Shown one piece after another: positions 7,838 to 15,580 of a DNA stretch of 26,736 nucleotides; the stretch's first letter is position 1; every line of letters starts with the position of its first letter. A program made the translations under genes and the position numbers. The notes below the pieces were generated by a model. That model was not told where the DNA came from. It made no database searches and worked only from the letters and a program-made list of their open reading frames with translations. This stretch comes from JBGPRB01 sp964422155 (GTDB lineage: Bacteria > Chloroflexota > Dehalococcoidia > Dehalococcoidales > RBG-16-60-22): the NCBI GenBank assembly GCA_964422155.1, contig CAYQZZ010000023.1, positions 1 to 26,736 of the forward strand, read 5' to 3'.

Positions 7838-8754
7838 TAAACAATCAACCCACTCTAGTCACAAATATTCAGGGGTACTCAATCCATGACGGACCGGGCA
7901 TAAGAACAGTAGTGTTCTTGAAAGGATGCGGTCTTGAATGCCAGTGGTGCAGCAATCCCGAATGTATTTCCCCACGTCCAGAAGTAGGGTTTGTTAAGGC
8001 TCTTTGCACCAAATGCGGCAAGTGTGCAAGTGTATGCCCTGATGGAGCGCTGGTTTACGAGGCAGGCAAGCTTCCTCTTATTAACCGTGAGCGTTGTTCG
8101 GGCTGCGGCGCGTGTAGTTCGGTATGTTCCTATAAAGCAATAGTCCTGTATGGCCAGCAGATGAACGCCGAAGAGATTTTCGATGGTGTAAAACGAGATA
8201 AAATATTTTATCAAGCATCGGGTGGAGGGGTAACTATTTCCGGCGGAGAAGCTCTCCTGCAGCCGCAATTAGTGAGCGAGTTGTTTGAAAAATGCCGCCG
8301 GGCCGGTATTCACACCTGCATAGAGACATCAGGATATGCAGCCGAGTCCGCTTTGAGACAGGTCCTCCCTTATACCGATTTCGTACTCTACGACCTCAAA
8401 TATCTGAATTCTGAAAAACATCGCCAGTATACCGGCAAACCGAACCGTCTTATCCTTTCCAATGCAAAGATTGTAGCCGCAAGCGGCGTAAAAACGCTTT
8501 TTCGGATGCCTTTGATACCGGGCATTAATGATGGATTGCACAACATCAAGGAGACGGCGGATTTTTTACATGGATTGGGAAATAATGCCCTCCGTATTGA
8601 ATTAATGCCTTATCACCGGTTAGGGAAAGGAAAATACGAATCTTTAGATAGACCATATCATCTGCCTGATATTCTTTCACCTGAACCAGAACATGTGGAA
8701 TCAGTTAAAAATACTTTCGAGGCTAGTGGTATAATATGTTTGATATCGAAATGA
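7834..8754 (+). CDS. Glycyl radical enzyme activating protein (radical SAM)
   Basis: A 306-residue radical SAM activase of the pyruvate formate-lyase activase family. GCGLECQWC gives the C-x3-C-x2-C cluster motif (Cys32, Cys36, Cys39). Two inserted ferredoxin motifs follow: Cys58, 61, 64, 68 and Cys88, 91, 94, 98. This is the class with extra 4Fe-4S clusters found with dehydratases, decarboxylases and X-succinate synthases, not the short PflA type. The SAM-binding GGE motif is at 137-139 (TISGGEALLQ). It cleaves SAM to make the glycyl radical on its partner, surely the enzyme at 8814-11264. The start overlaps the dctM stop by four bases. No key residue is missing. Confidence 0.95.
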   Translation: MINNQPTLVTNIQGYSIHDGPGIRTVVFLKGCGLECQWCSNPECISPRPEVGFVKALCTKCGKCASVCPDGALVYEAGKLPLINRERCSGCGACSSVCSYKAIVLYGQQMNAEEIFDGVKRDKIFYQASGGGVTISGGEALLQPQLVSELFEKCRRAGIHTCIETSGYAAESALRQVLPYTDFVLYDLKYLNSEKHRQYTGKPNRLILSNAKIVAASGVKTLFRMPLIPGINDGLHNIKETADFLHGLGNNALRIELMPYHRLGKGKYESLDRPYHLPDILSPEPEHVESVKNTFEASGIICLISK

Positions 8755-8813
8755 TATAAATCAAATACGGAAAAAGACCATGCGTGTTGCGGATAATTAA
8801 CGTGGAGGAAATT

Positions 8814-11264
8814 ATGGTTATAAAGTTAAATACCGATGAAGTTTTACTAAAAAAGATTGACGATTTACAACTAAGTAAACGCCTCTTTCAGTTGAAAGAC
8901 GCTATGTTCAGCGCACCGAGGATAATTTCCGTTGACAGGGCAAGATTGGCAATGGAGTCCTGGAAGGAGACGGAGGGGGAAGATATCGAACTCCGCCGCG
9001 CCAAACTGTTCAAGAAAGTGCTTGAGAGTGTCCCTATAGCTATCCACTATTTTGATATAATTGTTGGCCGGGAAACGGAGCATCTCATAGGAGCGCCGGC
9101 GTTTGTGGATGAAACAGGAGACTCAATTCCCGGGCTCTGGAACGAGGGGGATAGTCTGAGCCGATGGATGGTATTTCAAGGAATAAATTCAAAAGAAGAA
9201 AAAAATATATTAAGGGAATGCTCCCGCTTTTTTGCCGGGAAGACAGCTCCAGACCATGTCAAAGAGGCATGGTATTCTGTAGTGGGGACCTGGGCACAGG
9301 ATATAACCGAAGCAAAAGGTAGCGACCCTACTCCGGATTCCGGCTACTTTCCGGGTATAACCTGCAGGGGAATGTGGGAGAAGATACTGTCCAAAGGTAT
9401 GCGTGGTTTGATCGAGGAAGCTAATGCCGGCCTCCAGCGGTTTAAGGAAATGAAAGAGACCGATATTAATAAACTCTATTTCTGGCAGTCTGCAATTATC
9501 GTCTGCGAGGCGATGATACATTATGCGAGAAGGTACGCTGAACTGGCACGCCGTAAGGCCGATGAAGAGCCCAACCCGGAAAGACGAGGCGAGCTTATCG
9601 AGATTGCCAAGATTTGTGAGCGCGTGCCGGAGAATCCGGCGCAAACATTTCATGAAGCTCTCCAGTGCATGAACTTCATCATGGTCGGCCGGGGGTTAGA
9701 GGCAGTGTACCCTCTCCTGGTAGGTAGAATCGACCAGTACCTGAAGCCGTATTTTGAGAAAGACATCCGAGAGGGACGATTGACACTGGAAAGAGCCGGG
9801 GAACTCTTGGGAAGTGCGTTGACGCTCTGGGGTATGAAAGTCGTGGTCCCGGTTGGCAAGACCCAGCAGGAAACCCACCAATTTAGTTTTAATATCAACA
9901 GTGTAAATATCGGTGGTGTAGACAGGAACGGGAAAGACGCCTCGAATGCACTGAGCTATCTCGTTCTCCATATGATAGGACTAATTAGGCTATCATCGCC
10001 GACTGTCCTCCTTAACTGGCACTCACAAACACCTCGCTGGTTATTGCTTAAGGCGCTAGAGACGAATTTAAAGACAAAAGGTGGCATCCCCTTGTTTGAA
10101 AACAGTGATCATGTTGTAGCCAGCTTCCTAAATGATGGAATACCCGTAGAGGATGCAAGAGACTGGTACGGTCAAGGTTGCGTGACACCGATTCTTCCAA
10201 CTAAAGTTGATCATAACGGCAGTGAAGGCAAAGGGGCGGTAAACGTAGCACTGATTCTGGATCTCACGCTTCACCGAGGGGTATCACAAATAACCGGTAA
10301 AAAGGTCGGCATCGATGTCGGCGATCCCCGGGACTTTGATACTTTTGAAGACTTGTACGAAGCATTTAAAAAACAGTATAAGTTTGTTGTCAACCGGGTT
10401 TTATGGCTCGGTACTTTAGCCCAGAGCATTGAGCCGCAGTATCTGCGTTTTCCATTTAACTCCTGCATTACAGGCCCAGGATGCCTGGAGAAAGGGCAGG
10501 ATATCCTTATTACGGACTCGGACCATAGTTATGGTATCAGTGACCGGGCAATCGTGGATACGGCAGATTCTCTTACAGCCATCAAGAAACTGGTATTCGA
10601 CGAGAAAAAATTGACCATGGATGAACTCCTGAATGCTCTTGATACCAACTTCGCAGACGAGAGAGGCGAGGAAATAAGACAAATGTGCCTGGCGGCGCCC
10701 AAGTTCGGTAATGATATTGATGAAGCAGATTTGATGGTCCGTGAGGTAGGCAGGTTTTCCGGAAGTGTCATCATGTCATATAAAAACCCGTTTGATGTGC
10801 CCTGTAAAATCTCCCGTGAAGGATTATCCTGGCATTATTTTGGAGGTCTGGGTGTGGGCGCACTCCCCAACGGACGTAAATCAAAGGAACCGCTAAATGA
10901 CGGCTCGATATCGCCAATGCGGGGAATGGATAAGCTCGGGCCTACCGGGGTAATCAGGTCAGTGCTCAAAGCGGGTTTTAAAGAATCCTACGCTTCATGC
11001 CTGAACCAAAAGTTTTCAAGTACCATCATGCAAAGCCCGGAGAGCCGTGAAAAATTAGCGATACTCACCGATACATTCTTCAGAAACGGCGGGCAGCACA
11101 TCCAATACAACATGGTGGATACTGAGGAATTACTCGATGCCAAAGCGCATCCTGAAAAGCACCGCGACCTGGTGGTTAGAGTGGGAGGCTTCAGCGCCTA
11201 TTTTGTAATGCTTTCTCCGGAAATTCAGGATGATATAATTTTTAGAAGCACGCAGGGTTGTTAG
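8814..11264 (+). CDS. Glycyl radical enzyme of the PFL/glycerol dehydratase superfamily, substrate unknown
   Basis: An 816-residue glycyl radical enzyme when started at the ATG at 8814, which has GGAGG five bases upstream; an upstream in-frame GTG at 8784 lacks a ribosome site. The PFL-like barrel occupies most of the length. The active-site Cys is Cys456 in YGQGCVTPILP. The C-terminal radical motif is RVGGFSAYF with Gly792 as the radical site, 25 residues from the end, and the PNGRKSKEPLNDGSISPMRG stretch precedes it. Dehydratases and decarboxylases usually have Glu two residues after the Cys (GCVE); here it is Thr458, so a known dehydratase role is doubtful. No small decarboxylase subunit is nearby. 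Gene order after TRAP and activase suggests it acts on the imported compound. A new specificity, or an X-succinate-synthase- or lyase-like reaction, is possible. Confidence 0.93.
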   Translation: MVIKLNTDEVLLKKIDDLQLSKRLFQLKDAMFSAPRIISVDRARLAMESWKETEGEDIELRRAKLFKKVLESVPIAIHYFDIIVGRETEHLIGAPAFVDETGDSIPGLWNEGDSLSRWMVFQGINSKEEKNILRECSRFFAGKTAPDHVKEAWYSVVGTWAQDITEAKGSDPTPDSGYFPGITCRGMWEKILSKGMRGLIEEANAGLQRFKEMKETDINKLYFWQSAIIVCEAMIHYARRYAELARRKADEEPNPERRGELIEIAKICERVPENPAQTFHEALQCMNFIMVGRGLEAVYPLLVGRIDQYLKPYFEKDIREGRLTLERAGELLGSALTLWGMKVVVPVGKTQQETHQFSFNINSVNIGGVDRNGKDASNALSYLVLHMIGLIRLSSPTVLLNWHSQTPRWLLLKALETNLKTKGGIPLFENSDHVVASFLNDGIPVEDARDWYGQGCVTPILPTKVDHNGSEGKGAVNVALILDLTLHRGVSQITGKKVGIDVGDPRDFDTFEDLYEAFKKQYKFVVNRVLWLGTLAQSIEPQYLRFPFNSCITGPGCLEKGQDILITDSDHSYGISDRAIVDTADSLTAIKKLVFDEKKLTMDELLNALDTNFADERGEEIRQMCLAAPKFGNDIDEADLMVREVGRFSGSVIMSYKNPFDVPCKISREGLSWHYFGGLGVGALPNGRKSKEPLNDGSISPMRGMDKLGPTGVIRSVLKAGFKESYASCLNQKFSSTIMQSPESREKLAILTDTFFRNGGQHIQYNMVDTEELLDAKAHPEKHRDLVVRVGGFSAYFVMLSPEIQDDIIFRSTQGC

Positions 11265-11272
11265 GATTACCC

Positions 11273-11377
11273 AGGTAAAAAAGTGACGTTTGTGGTGATA
11301 TTTCAGACTGAAAAATAATTTCAACATTTTTGGTGCATTAAATTCTCCAGAAGTCACAATTTACTTTTTAGTTACCT
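11273..11377. repeat. Imperfect inverted repeat downstream of the glycyl radical gene
   Basis: AGGTAAAAAAGT (11273-11284) and ACTTTTTAGTTACCT (11363-11377) are imperfectly complementary, and further partial pairing continues inwards. It could form a long weak stem ending the operon, or be the ends of a small non-coding element about 105 bp long. I cannot choose between these. Confidence 0.25.
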
Positions 11378-11410
11378 AACATATCTCCGAAATACAATGC
11401 ACTGAGCCCC

Positions 11411-11439
11411 TTGACTTATGTAATCTTTGGCGTTACACT
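11411..11439 (+). promoter_or_regulatory. Sigma-70-like promoter before the kinase remnant
   Basis: TTGACT (11411-11416), a 17-base spacer and TACACT (11434-11439) lie 30 bases upstream of the ATG at 11469. It would have driven the zinc-ribbon kinase gene. Confidence 0.4.
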
Positions 11440-11468
11440 AAAGCAGCATTTAAAAGGGGGTGCTTTTC

Positions 11469-12217
11469 ATGAAGTGCCCAAAGTGTGGACATGAGAGTAG
11501 TGAGGGGGCGGAATTCTGTGGTAAATGTGGCCAGCCACTCAGGCTTGAACATACTTGCTCACAATGCGGCCACACAAATCCTTCAGATAACAGCTTCTGC
11601 GAAAAGTGCGGTCACCCTTTAGTTGAAAAAGTGCCTACAACAACGGCACCACCCTCACCCCAGCCCACCTCATTTGCCGGGGGCCGCCATAAGGTCAAGA
11701 AATTCCTGGGGGAGGGGGGCAAGAAGAAGGTCTACCTGGCCCATGACACCACATTAGACCGGGATGTAGCTTTCGCCCTCATCCAGACCGAAAAGCTTGA
11801 TGAAGTAGCCCGGCGCGTATTATACACGAGGCTCAGGCCATGGGACGTCTCGGCGACCACCCGAATATCGTTACCATACACGATATGGGGGAGCATGAAG
11901 GAAAGCCCTACATCGTGCTGCCGCCGATGCCCGGCGGCGATGTGGAAGGGCTTATCAAGAAAGCGCCGGAGCACCGGCTGCCCCTCGATAAGGCCATAGA
12001 GATTGCCAGGTCGGTCTGCCGTGGCCTGGAATTTGCCCACTCGAAAGGTATCATTCACCGCGACCATGGACGCCGCCGTCAACGTATACCGCTACTTCAT
12101 AATAGCCCTTTTGGTTTAGATAAGGCTGCAGGAAGAAAGGAGGCTCGTTGTAAGGAGAAGTACCTGATTGGGGGACATAATTTAACTAATTCTCCAAAAG
12201 TGTCCCGTTTTCCCTGA
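11469..12217 (+). pseudogene. Broken double-zinc-ribbon Ser/Thr protein kinase
   Basis: The ATG at 11469 follows AAAGGGGG and opens two zinc ribbons (CPKCG...FCGKCGQPL and CSQCG...FCEKCGHPL). After a Pro/Thr linker comes a kinase N-lobe (VKKFLGEGGKKKVYLAHDTT, then LDRDVAFALI). Near 11814-11816 one base is missing: the first frame runs on as nonsense to 11999, while the second frame continues the kinase (RIIHEAQAMGRLGDHPNIVTIHD ... GLEFAHSKGIIHRD). Kinase similarity stops at HRD (12062-12064), just where KPGN should follow, and the frame ends at 12217 in unrelated sequence. There is no DFG motif, activation loop or C-terminal domain. It is therefore both frameshifted and truncated, and should be inactive. 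Confidence 0.85.
12172..12206. repeat. GGGACA/TGTCCC inverted repeat, possible mobile-element remnant
   Basis: GGGACA (12172-12177) and TGTCCC (12201-12206) flank 23 bases that include AATTCTCCAAAAGT. The general form (GGGGACATAAT ... TGTCCC) recalls the palindromic units associated with IS200-like (Y1) transposases, but that is from memory. It lies at the tail of the broken kinase gene. Confidence 0.35.
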
Positions 12218-12236
12218 AGATTTACATCGTCTTATC

Positions 12237-12251
12237 GCACACAATATGTGC
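12237..12251. promoter_or_regulatory. Inverted repeat GCACA-N5-TGTGC upstream of the amidohydrolase
   Basis: Two 5-bp arms around CAATA lie about 30 bases before the candidate promoter at 12280. The size and placement suit a regulator site, but no regulator gene is adjacent. Confidence 0.3.
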
Positions 12252-12279
12252 AATTTGTCTAGCGTTACGCTCATTTTTC

Positions 12280-12307
12280 TTGACGGTAAGAAGACGATAA
12301 TTATATT
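12280..12307 (+). promoter_or_regulatory. Candidate promoter of the second catabolic block
   Basis: TTGACG (12280-12285), a 16-base spacer and TATATT (12302-12307) lie about 75 bases upstream of the amidohydrolase ATG at 12382. No clear ribosome site is seen directly before that ATG. Confidence 0.4.
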
Positions 12308-12381
12308 TTATTAATTAACTCTTATCCTGCTGGAGACAGATGTTCTCTTAAAAAATACTCCAAGCACAGAGGCAATGTATC

Positions 12382-14101
12382 ATGAAGATAGATACGCGCT
12401 ATGCCGACAAAGTTTTCTTGAACGGGAAAGTCATCACCCGTAGACGGGGATTTTTCAATCTGCCAGGCGGTAGCCACCAAGGACGGTATCATCATAGCCA
12501 CGGGGAGAAATAACGATGTCAGGTCTCTGATAGGTAAAAACACGCGGGTTATCGACCTCACAGGTAAGGTGATGCTTCCTGGTATTAACGATTGTCACAC
12601 ACATGCGGCTTTATTCGGTGGTACGAGACCGCCGCTGATGCTTGACCTCACCTATCCAACGGTAAAATCAATCAAAGACATCGTCAAGTTAGTTGCGGAA
12701 AGAGTCAAAACGACCGCTCCCGGGGAGTGGATAAGAGGGTTCGGCTGGGACGAAGGGTATTTAGAGGAATGCCTGCAGGACAGGACACACCACCCCACGC
12801 GGTGGGACCTGGATGCCATATCCCCGGACAACCCTGTCTGCCTGGGTGACTTTTCCGTGCACTCTCTCTGGCTGAACAGCAAGGCGCTGGAACTGGCGGG
12901 TATCACCAGGGACACGCCGGTGCCGGTGGGCGGGGACATTGTTAAAGACTCCGAGACAGGCGAGGTCACGGGGATAATCAACGAGCTTGCCGCCCAGGGT
13001 ATGGTCATGAAGGTCATACCACCTTGGACTAGGGCACAGAAGAGAGCAGCGATACTTACCGCCATCAAAAATTTCATCGAGCTGGGCATTACCAGTATTA
13101 CCGAGGGTGCGCTGGGGCCAGGAGGCGTGGGCTACCAGGGGGGGCTTCTCGACTCAGAGTGCATCGGGGTCTATAACGACCTCTATGATGAAGGCAAACT
13201 AGACATCCGCGTGAATATATTCTATCTTTTCGGCGAGTACGGGGCTTGCTCCTATAAAGATTTCCAACAGATTATCCCCGCACTGGGCATACACTCTGGC
13301 TTTGGCAACGAATGGATAAAGATCGGCGGAGTGAAGATATTCGCGGACGGCATCCCTACCACCAGGACCGCCTGGTTAAGTGAGGAGTACGCTGGCGGAG
13401 GGCGGGGCAGCCTGGTGGTGCCGGGCAACACGGAGCAGGAACGCCGTGAAGAGCTGGGCAGGATGATAAATCTGGCTCATCATCATAACTTCCAGGTAGG
13501 CGTCCACGCCATCGGTGATATGGCGATAGCCGCCACCATCGACAGCTTCATCAAAGCTGAAAAGAATGAACCCAAAGGTTTGAGGCACTACATCGTACAT
13601 GCCGACTTCATCTCGCCCAAATACGCTGATAAGGCGGCTAAAAACAATATCGCCATCTGTGCCCAGCCCGGTATCCAGTGGACTCTTGCCGACGCCAGCC
13701 CCTACCTGGTCGGCCCCGAGCGGGCAGCCCAGCAGTGGCCGTACAAGACCCTTCTTGATGCCGGCGCGCGCCTCACCGGCAGCTCCGATACGCCCTGCAT
13801 CGCCCCCCACTGGCTGCAGGGCATAGAGTCCGCCGTCTTAAGGGAGTCCAAAGCCTCGGGCAAGGTAAACAATCCTACCCAGTGCATCAGCCGGGAGCAG
13901 TCCATCCGCATGTACACGGTATCCGCCGCCTGGCAGGACCACATGGAAAGCCGGAAGGGCTCCATCGAACCGGGAAAGCTGGCCGACCTGTGCGTCCTGG
14001 GGGAGGATATTCTAAGCGTGGAGACACACAGCATCAAGGACATACCCGTGATGATGACGGTGGTCGGCGGGCGGGTCGTCTATGAAAGTGATGATTTTTA
14101 G
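12382..14101 (+). CDS. Amidohydrolase (YtcJ / Amidohydrolase_3 family) with a 5' frameshift
   Basis: The uninterrupted frame covers 12569-14101 (510 residues from a GTG) and begins just before NDCHTH, the metal-binding His-x-His. It has HAIGDMAI and HADFISPKY (further His ligands), SSDTPCIAPHW (Asp ligand) and the C-terminal GSIEPGKLADLCVL stretch. The family's normal N-terminal beta-sandwich is encoded upstream in another frame: ATG at 12382 gives KIDTRYADKVFLNGKVIT, and VDGDFSICQAVATKDGIIIA continues in the downstream frame. One extra C in the CCC at 12437-12439 separates them. This may be a sequencing error or a true lesion; without the N-terminus the enzyme would probably not fold. Family members hydrolyse amide or related C-N bonds; the substrate is unknown. 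It precedes the Liv importer genes. Confidence 0.88.
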
Positions 14102-14152
14102 GCCCGTGTGGGCTGGACTATATGGAGTGGGATTAGGTAGGTTACTATCCGA

Positions 14153-14171
14153 AGGCGAATGGCTTTTGCCT
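14153..14171 (+). promoter_or_regulatory. Small stem-loop in the livK leader
   Basis: AGGCGAA (14153-14159) pairs with TTTGCCT (14165-14171) with one G-T pair and a five-base loop. It ends eight bases before the orphan Shine-Dalgarno sequence at 14179. It could influence translation of the leader, but no known riboswitch is recognisable. Confidence 0.25.
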
Positions 14172-14178
14172 GGCTAGG

Positions 14179-14190
14179 TAAGGAGGTGAA
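14179..14190 (+). promoter_or_regulatory. Orphan full-length Shine-Dalgarno sequence in the livK leader
   Basis: TAAGGAGGTGA is an 11-base perfect complement of the usual 16S rRNA 3' tail, yet the LivK ATG is 99 bases further on, preceded by AAAGGGGGAGAAG. The GTG within it would open an 8-codon leader peptide at most (MNYKKTV). It parallels 4691-4700 before dctP. Confidence 0.4.
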
Positions 14191-14279
14191 TTATAAGAAG
14201 ACAGTATAGAAGTAATATTTGGACTCAAGTAGGCTTAAATAATATTGGAGGCAAATTACTAATTTTAAAGGGGGAGAAG

Positions 14280-15503
14280 ATGCACAGGAAAAACACTATA
14301 TTCATCGCACTTACAGGTTTTCTGCTGATGGCCTTGCTGATATCATTTGTAGTTGGTTGTCAGGCTGAGACACCTACAACCACCCAAGCCACTACAAAAG
14401 TCATCAAAATAGGCACCATTATGGGCATAACCGGCCCACTCAGCGTACCCAGCCTAGCCTTCAACCGCGGCTGGCTCTTCTACGCCGATAAGCTCAAGGA
14501 AGAGGGCGGCATCAAGATAGGTAATGACCGCTACGTCTTTGAAATCATCAACGAGGACAGCAAGGGTACCGCCGAAGGTGCCAGCATCGCCGCCAATAAG
14601 CTGGTCTCACAAGACAAGGTCAAATTCATCATCGGCGCCATGCTCGAATCGGAGATAGCGGCCATCTACCAGGTCACCAAGCCCGCTGGTGTGCTGTACG
14701 GCATGGCCAACGTCAATATCCCCGGGCACGCCACAGACGTCAGCCCGGACAAACCGCTCCAGGTCAGGCTATCCATCGATATCCCTACGACGATACCCGC
14801 CGACCTGGACTACATTCTCAAGACCTACCCCAATGCCAAGACCATAGCCATCGCCGCGCCGGATATCGGCTACGAAGGGATGATTGCCGACTGCACGAAA
14901 GACGCCCAGGCACGCGGCATGAGCGTGATTTTCGTTGAGAAGTGGGCCTGGGGCACCACCGACTTTGTACCCACCTATACCCGCGTCCTGAACTCCAAAG
15001 CCGACATTGTCCTCGCCATGAACAGCGGCCAGGCTATGGACCAGCTGAAGGCAGCCCGCCAACTCGGCTTCAAGGGCCCCTTCATCTCCAACTCGCCGCT
15101 GGGTGCCGATGTCTTCGTCGTCGTGGTGAAGGACCCCGTCGCGCTGACCGATGTCCTGGTCAACAGCCCGGATATTGATGCACCCAACGCCTTCATGAAA
15201 GAACTGATGGCCCGGTGGGCCAAGAAGTATCCCAACGACCCGTTTGTCTCCGACGCCATACACTCCTACGATATGCCCTGGATAATCGCGCAGGCGATGG
15301 TCAAGGCCCAGAGCATTGAGCCGGCCGCGATACTGGCCGCCCTGGAAACCATGACGACCCCGGGCGATATCACCACCAGCCTTGGCCCCGGCTATATGGG
15401 CGGGAAGAATAAGTATGGGGTCAACAGGGTGCTCTACCGACCGCTGCCGATTACCCGCATCATGAACGGTAAGATGGAGTTCATCGGCTTCTATAACCCG
15501 TAG
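14280..15503 (+). CDS. livK: Branched-chain amino acid-type ABC transporter substrate-binding lipoprotein
   Basis: A 407-residue type I periplasmic-binding-fold receptor (Peripla_BP_6). The signal peptide ends in the lipobox VVGC, with Cys27 as the lipid anchor, followed by a Thr-rich linker. The mature domain starts KVIKIGTIMGITGPLSVPSL and includes INEDSKGTAEGASIAANKLV, where the receptor lobe begins, and a C-terminal PITRIMNGKMEFIGFYNP. Proteins of this class in catabolic clusters bind amino acids, amides, urea, aromatics or other acids, so Liv naming is by family only. It heads the five-gene importer and follows the amidohydrolase by 178 bases. A strong stem-loop lies just after it. Confidence 0.92.
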   Translation: MHRKNTIFIALTGFLLMALLISFVVGCQAETPTTTQATTKVIKIGTIMGITGPLSVPSLAFNRGWLFYADKLKEEGGIKIGNDRYVFEIINEDSKGTAEGASIAANKLVSQDKVKFIIGAMLESEIAAIYQVTKPAGVLYGMANVNIPGHATDVSPDKPLQVRLSIDIPTTIPADLDYILKTYPNAKTIAIAAPDIGYEGMIADCTKDAQARGMSVIFVEKWAWGTTDFVPTYTRVLNSKADIVLAMNSGQAMDQLKAARQLGFKGPFISNSPLGADVFVVVVKDPVALTDVLVNSPDIDAPNAFMKELMARWAKKYPNDPFVSDAIHSYDMPWIIAQAMVKAQSIEPAAILAALETMTTPGDITTSLGPGYMGGKNKYGVNRVLYRPLPITRIMNGKMEFIGFYNP

Positions 15504-15540
15504 CAGTAGGTTTAGCGTAGGACTTTACCTGCTTTGATGT

Positions 15541-15574
15541 GGGAGGGGGCTGGCCCTCAGGCCAACCCCCTCCT
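15541..15574 (+). promoter_or_regulatory. GC-rich intercistronic stem-loop after livK
   Basis: Bases 15541-15555 (GGGAGGGGGCTGGCC) pair with 15560-15574 (GGCCAACCCCCTCCT) around a CTCA loop: 14 of 15 positions pair, counting one G-T. There is no T-run. As after dctP, it probably stabilises the receptor part of the message or thins out readthrough into the permease genes. It covers the first codons of the longest possible livH frame, so livH must start further on. Confidence 0.65.
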
Positions 15575-15580
15575 GCTGAG

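Noticed and set aside
8784..8813. Upstream GTG start for the glycyl radical enzyme
   Set aside because: There is no ribosome site before it, while the ATG at 8814 has GGAGG at good spacing.
13376..13810. 144-codon minus-strand frame inside the amidohydrolase
   Set aside because: It is the GC-rich shadow of a conserved gene on the other strand, with a low-complexity Gly/Ala-rich product.
14101..14279. Possible riboswitch in the livK leader
   Set aside because: GGTAGGT-like stretches and a stem-loop are present, but they do not fit the conserved core of any riboswitch I can recall.
14769..15263. 164-codon minus-strand frame inside livK
   Set aside because: The plus-strand receptor is well conserved through this stretch, and the minus-strand product has no recognisable domain.
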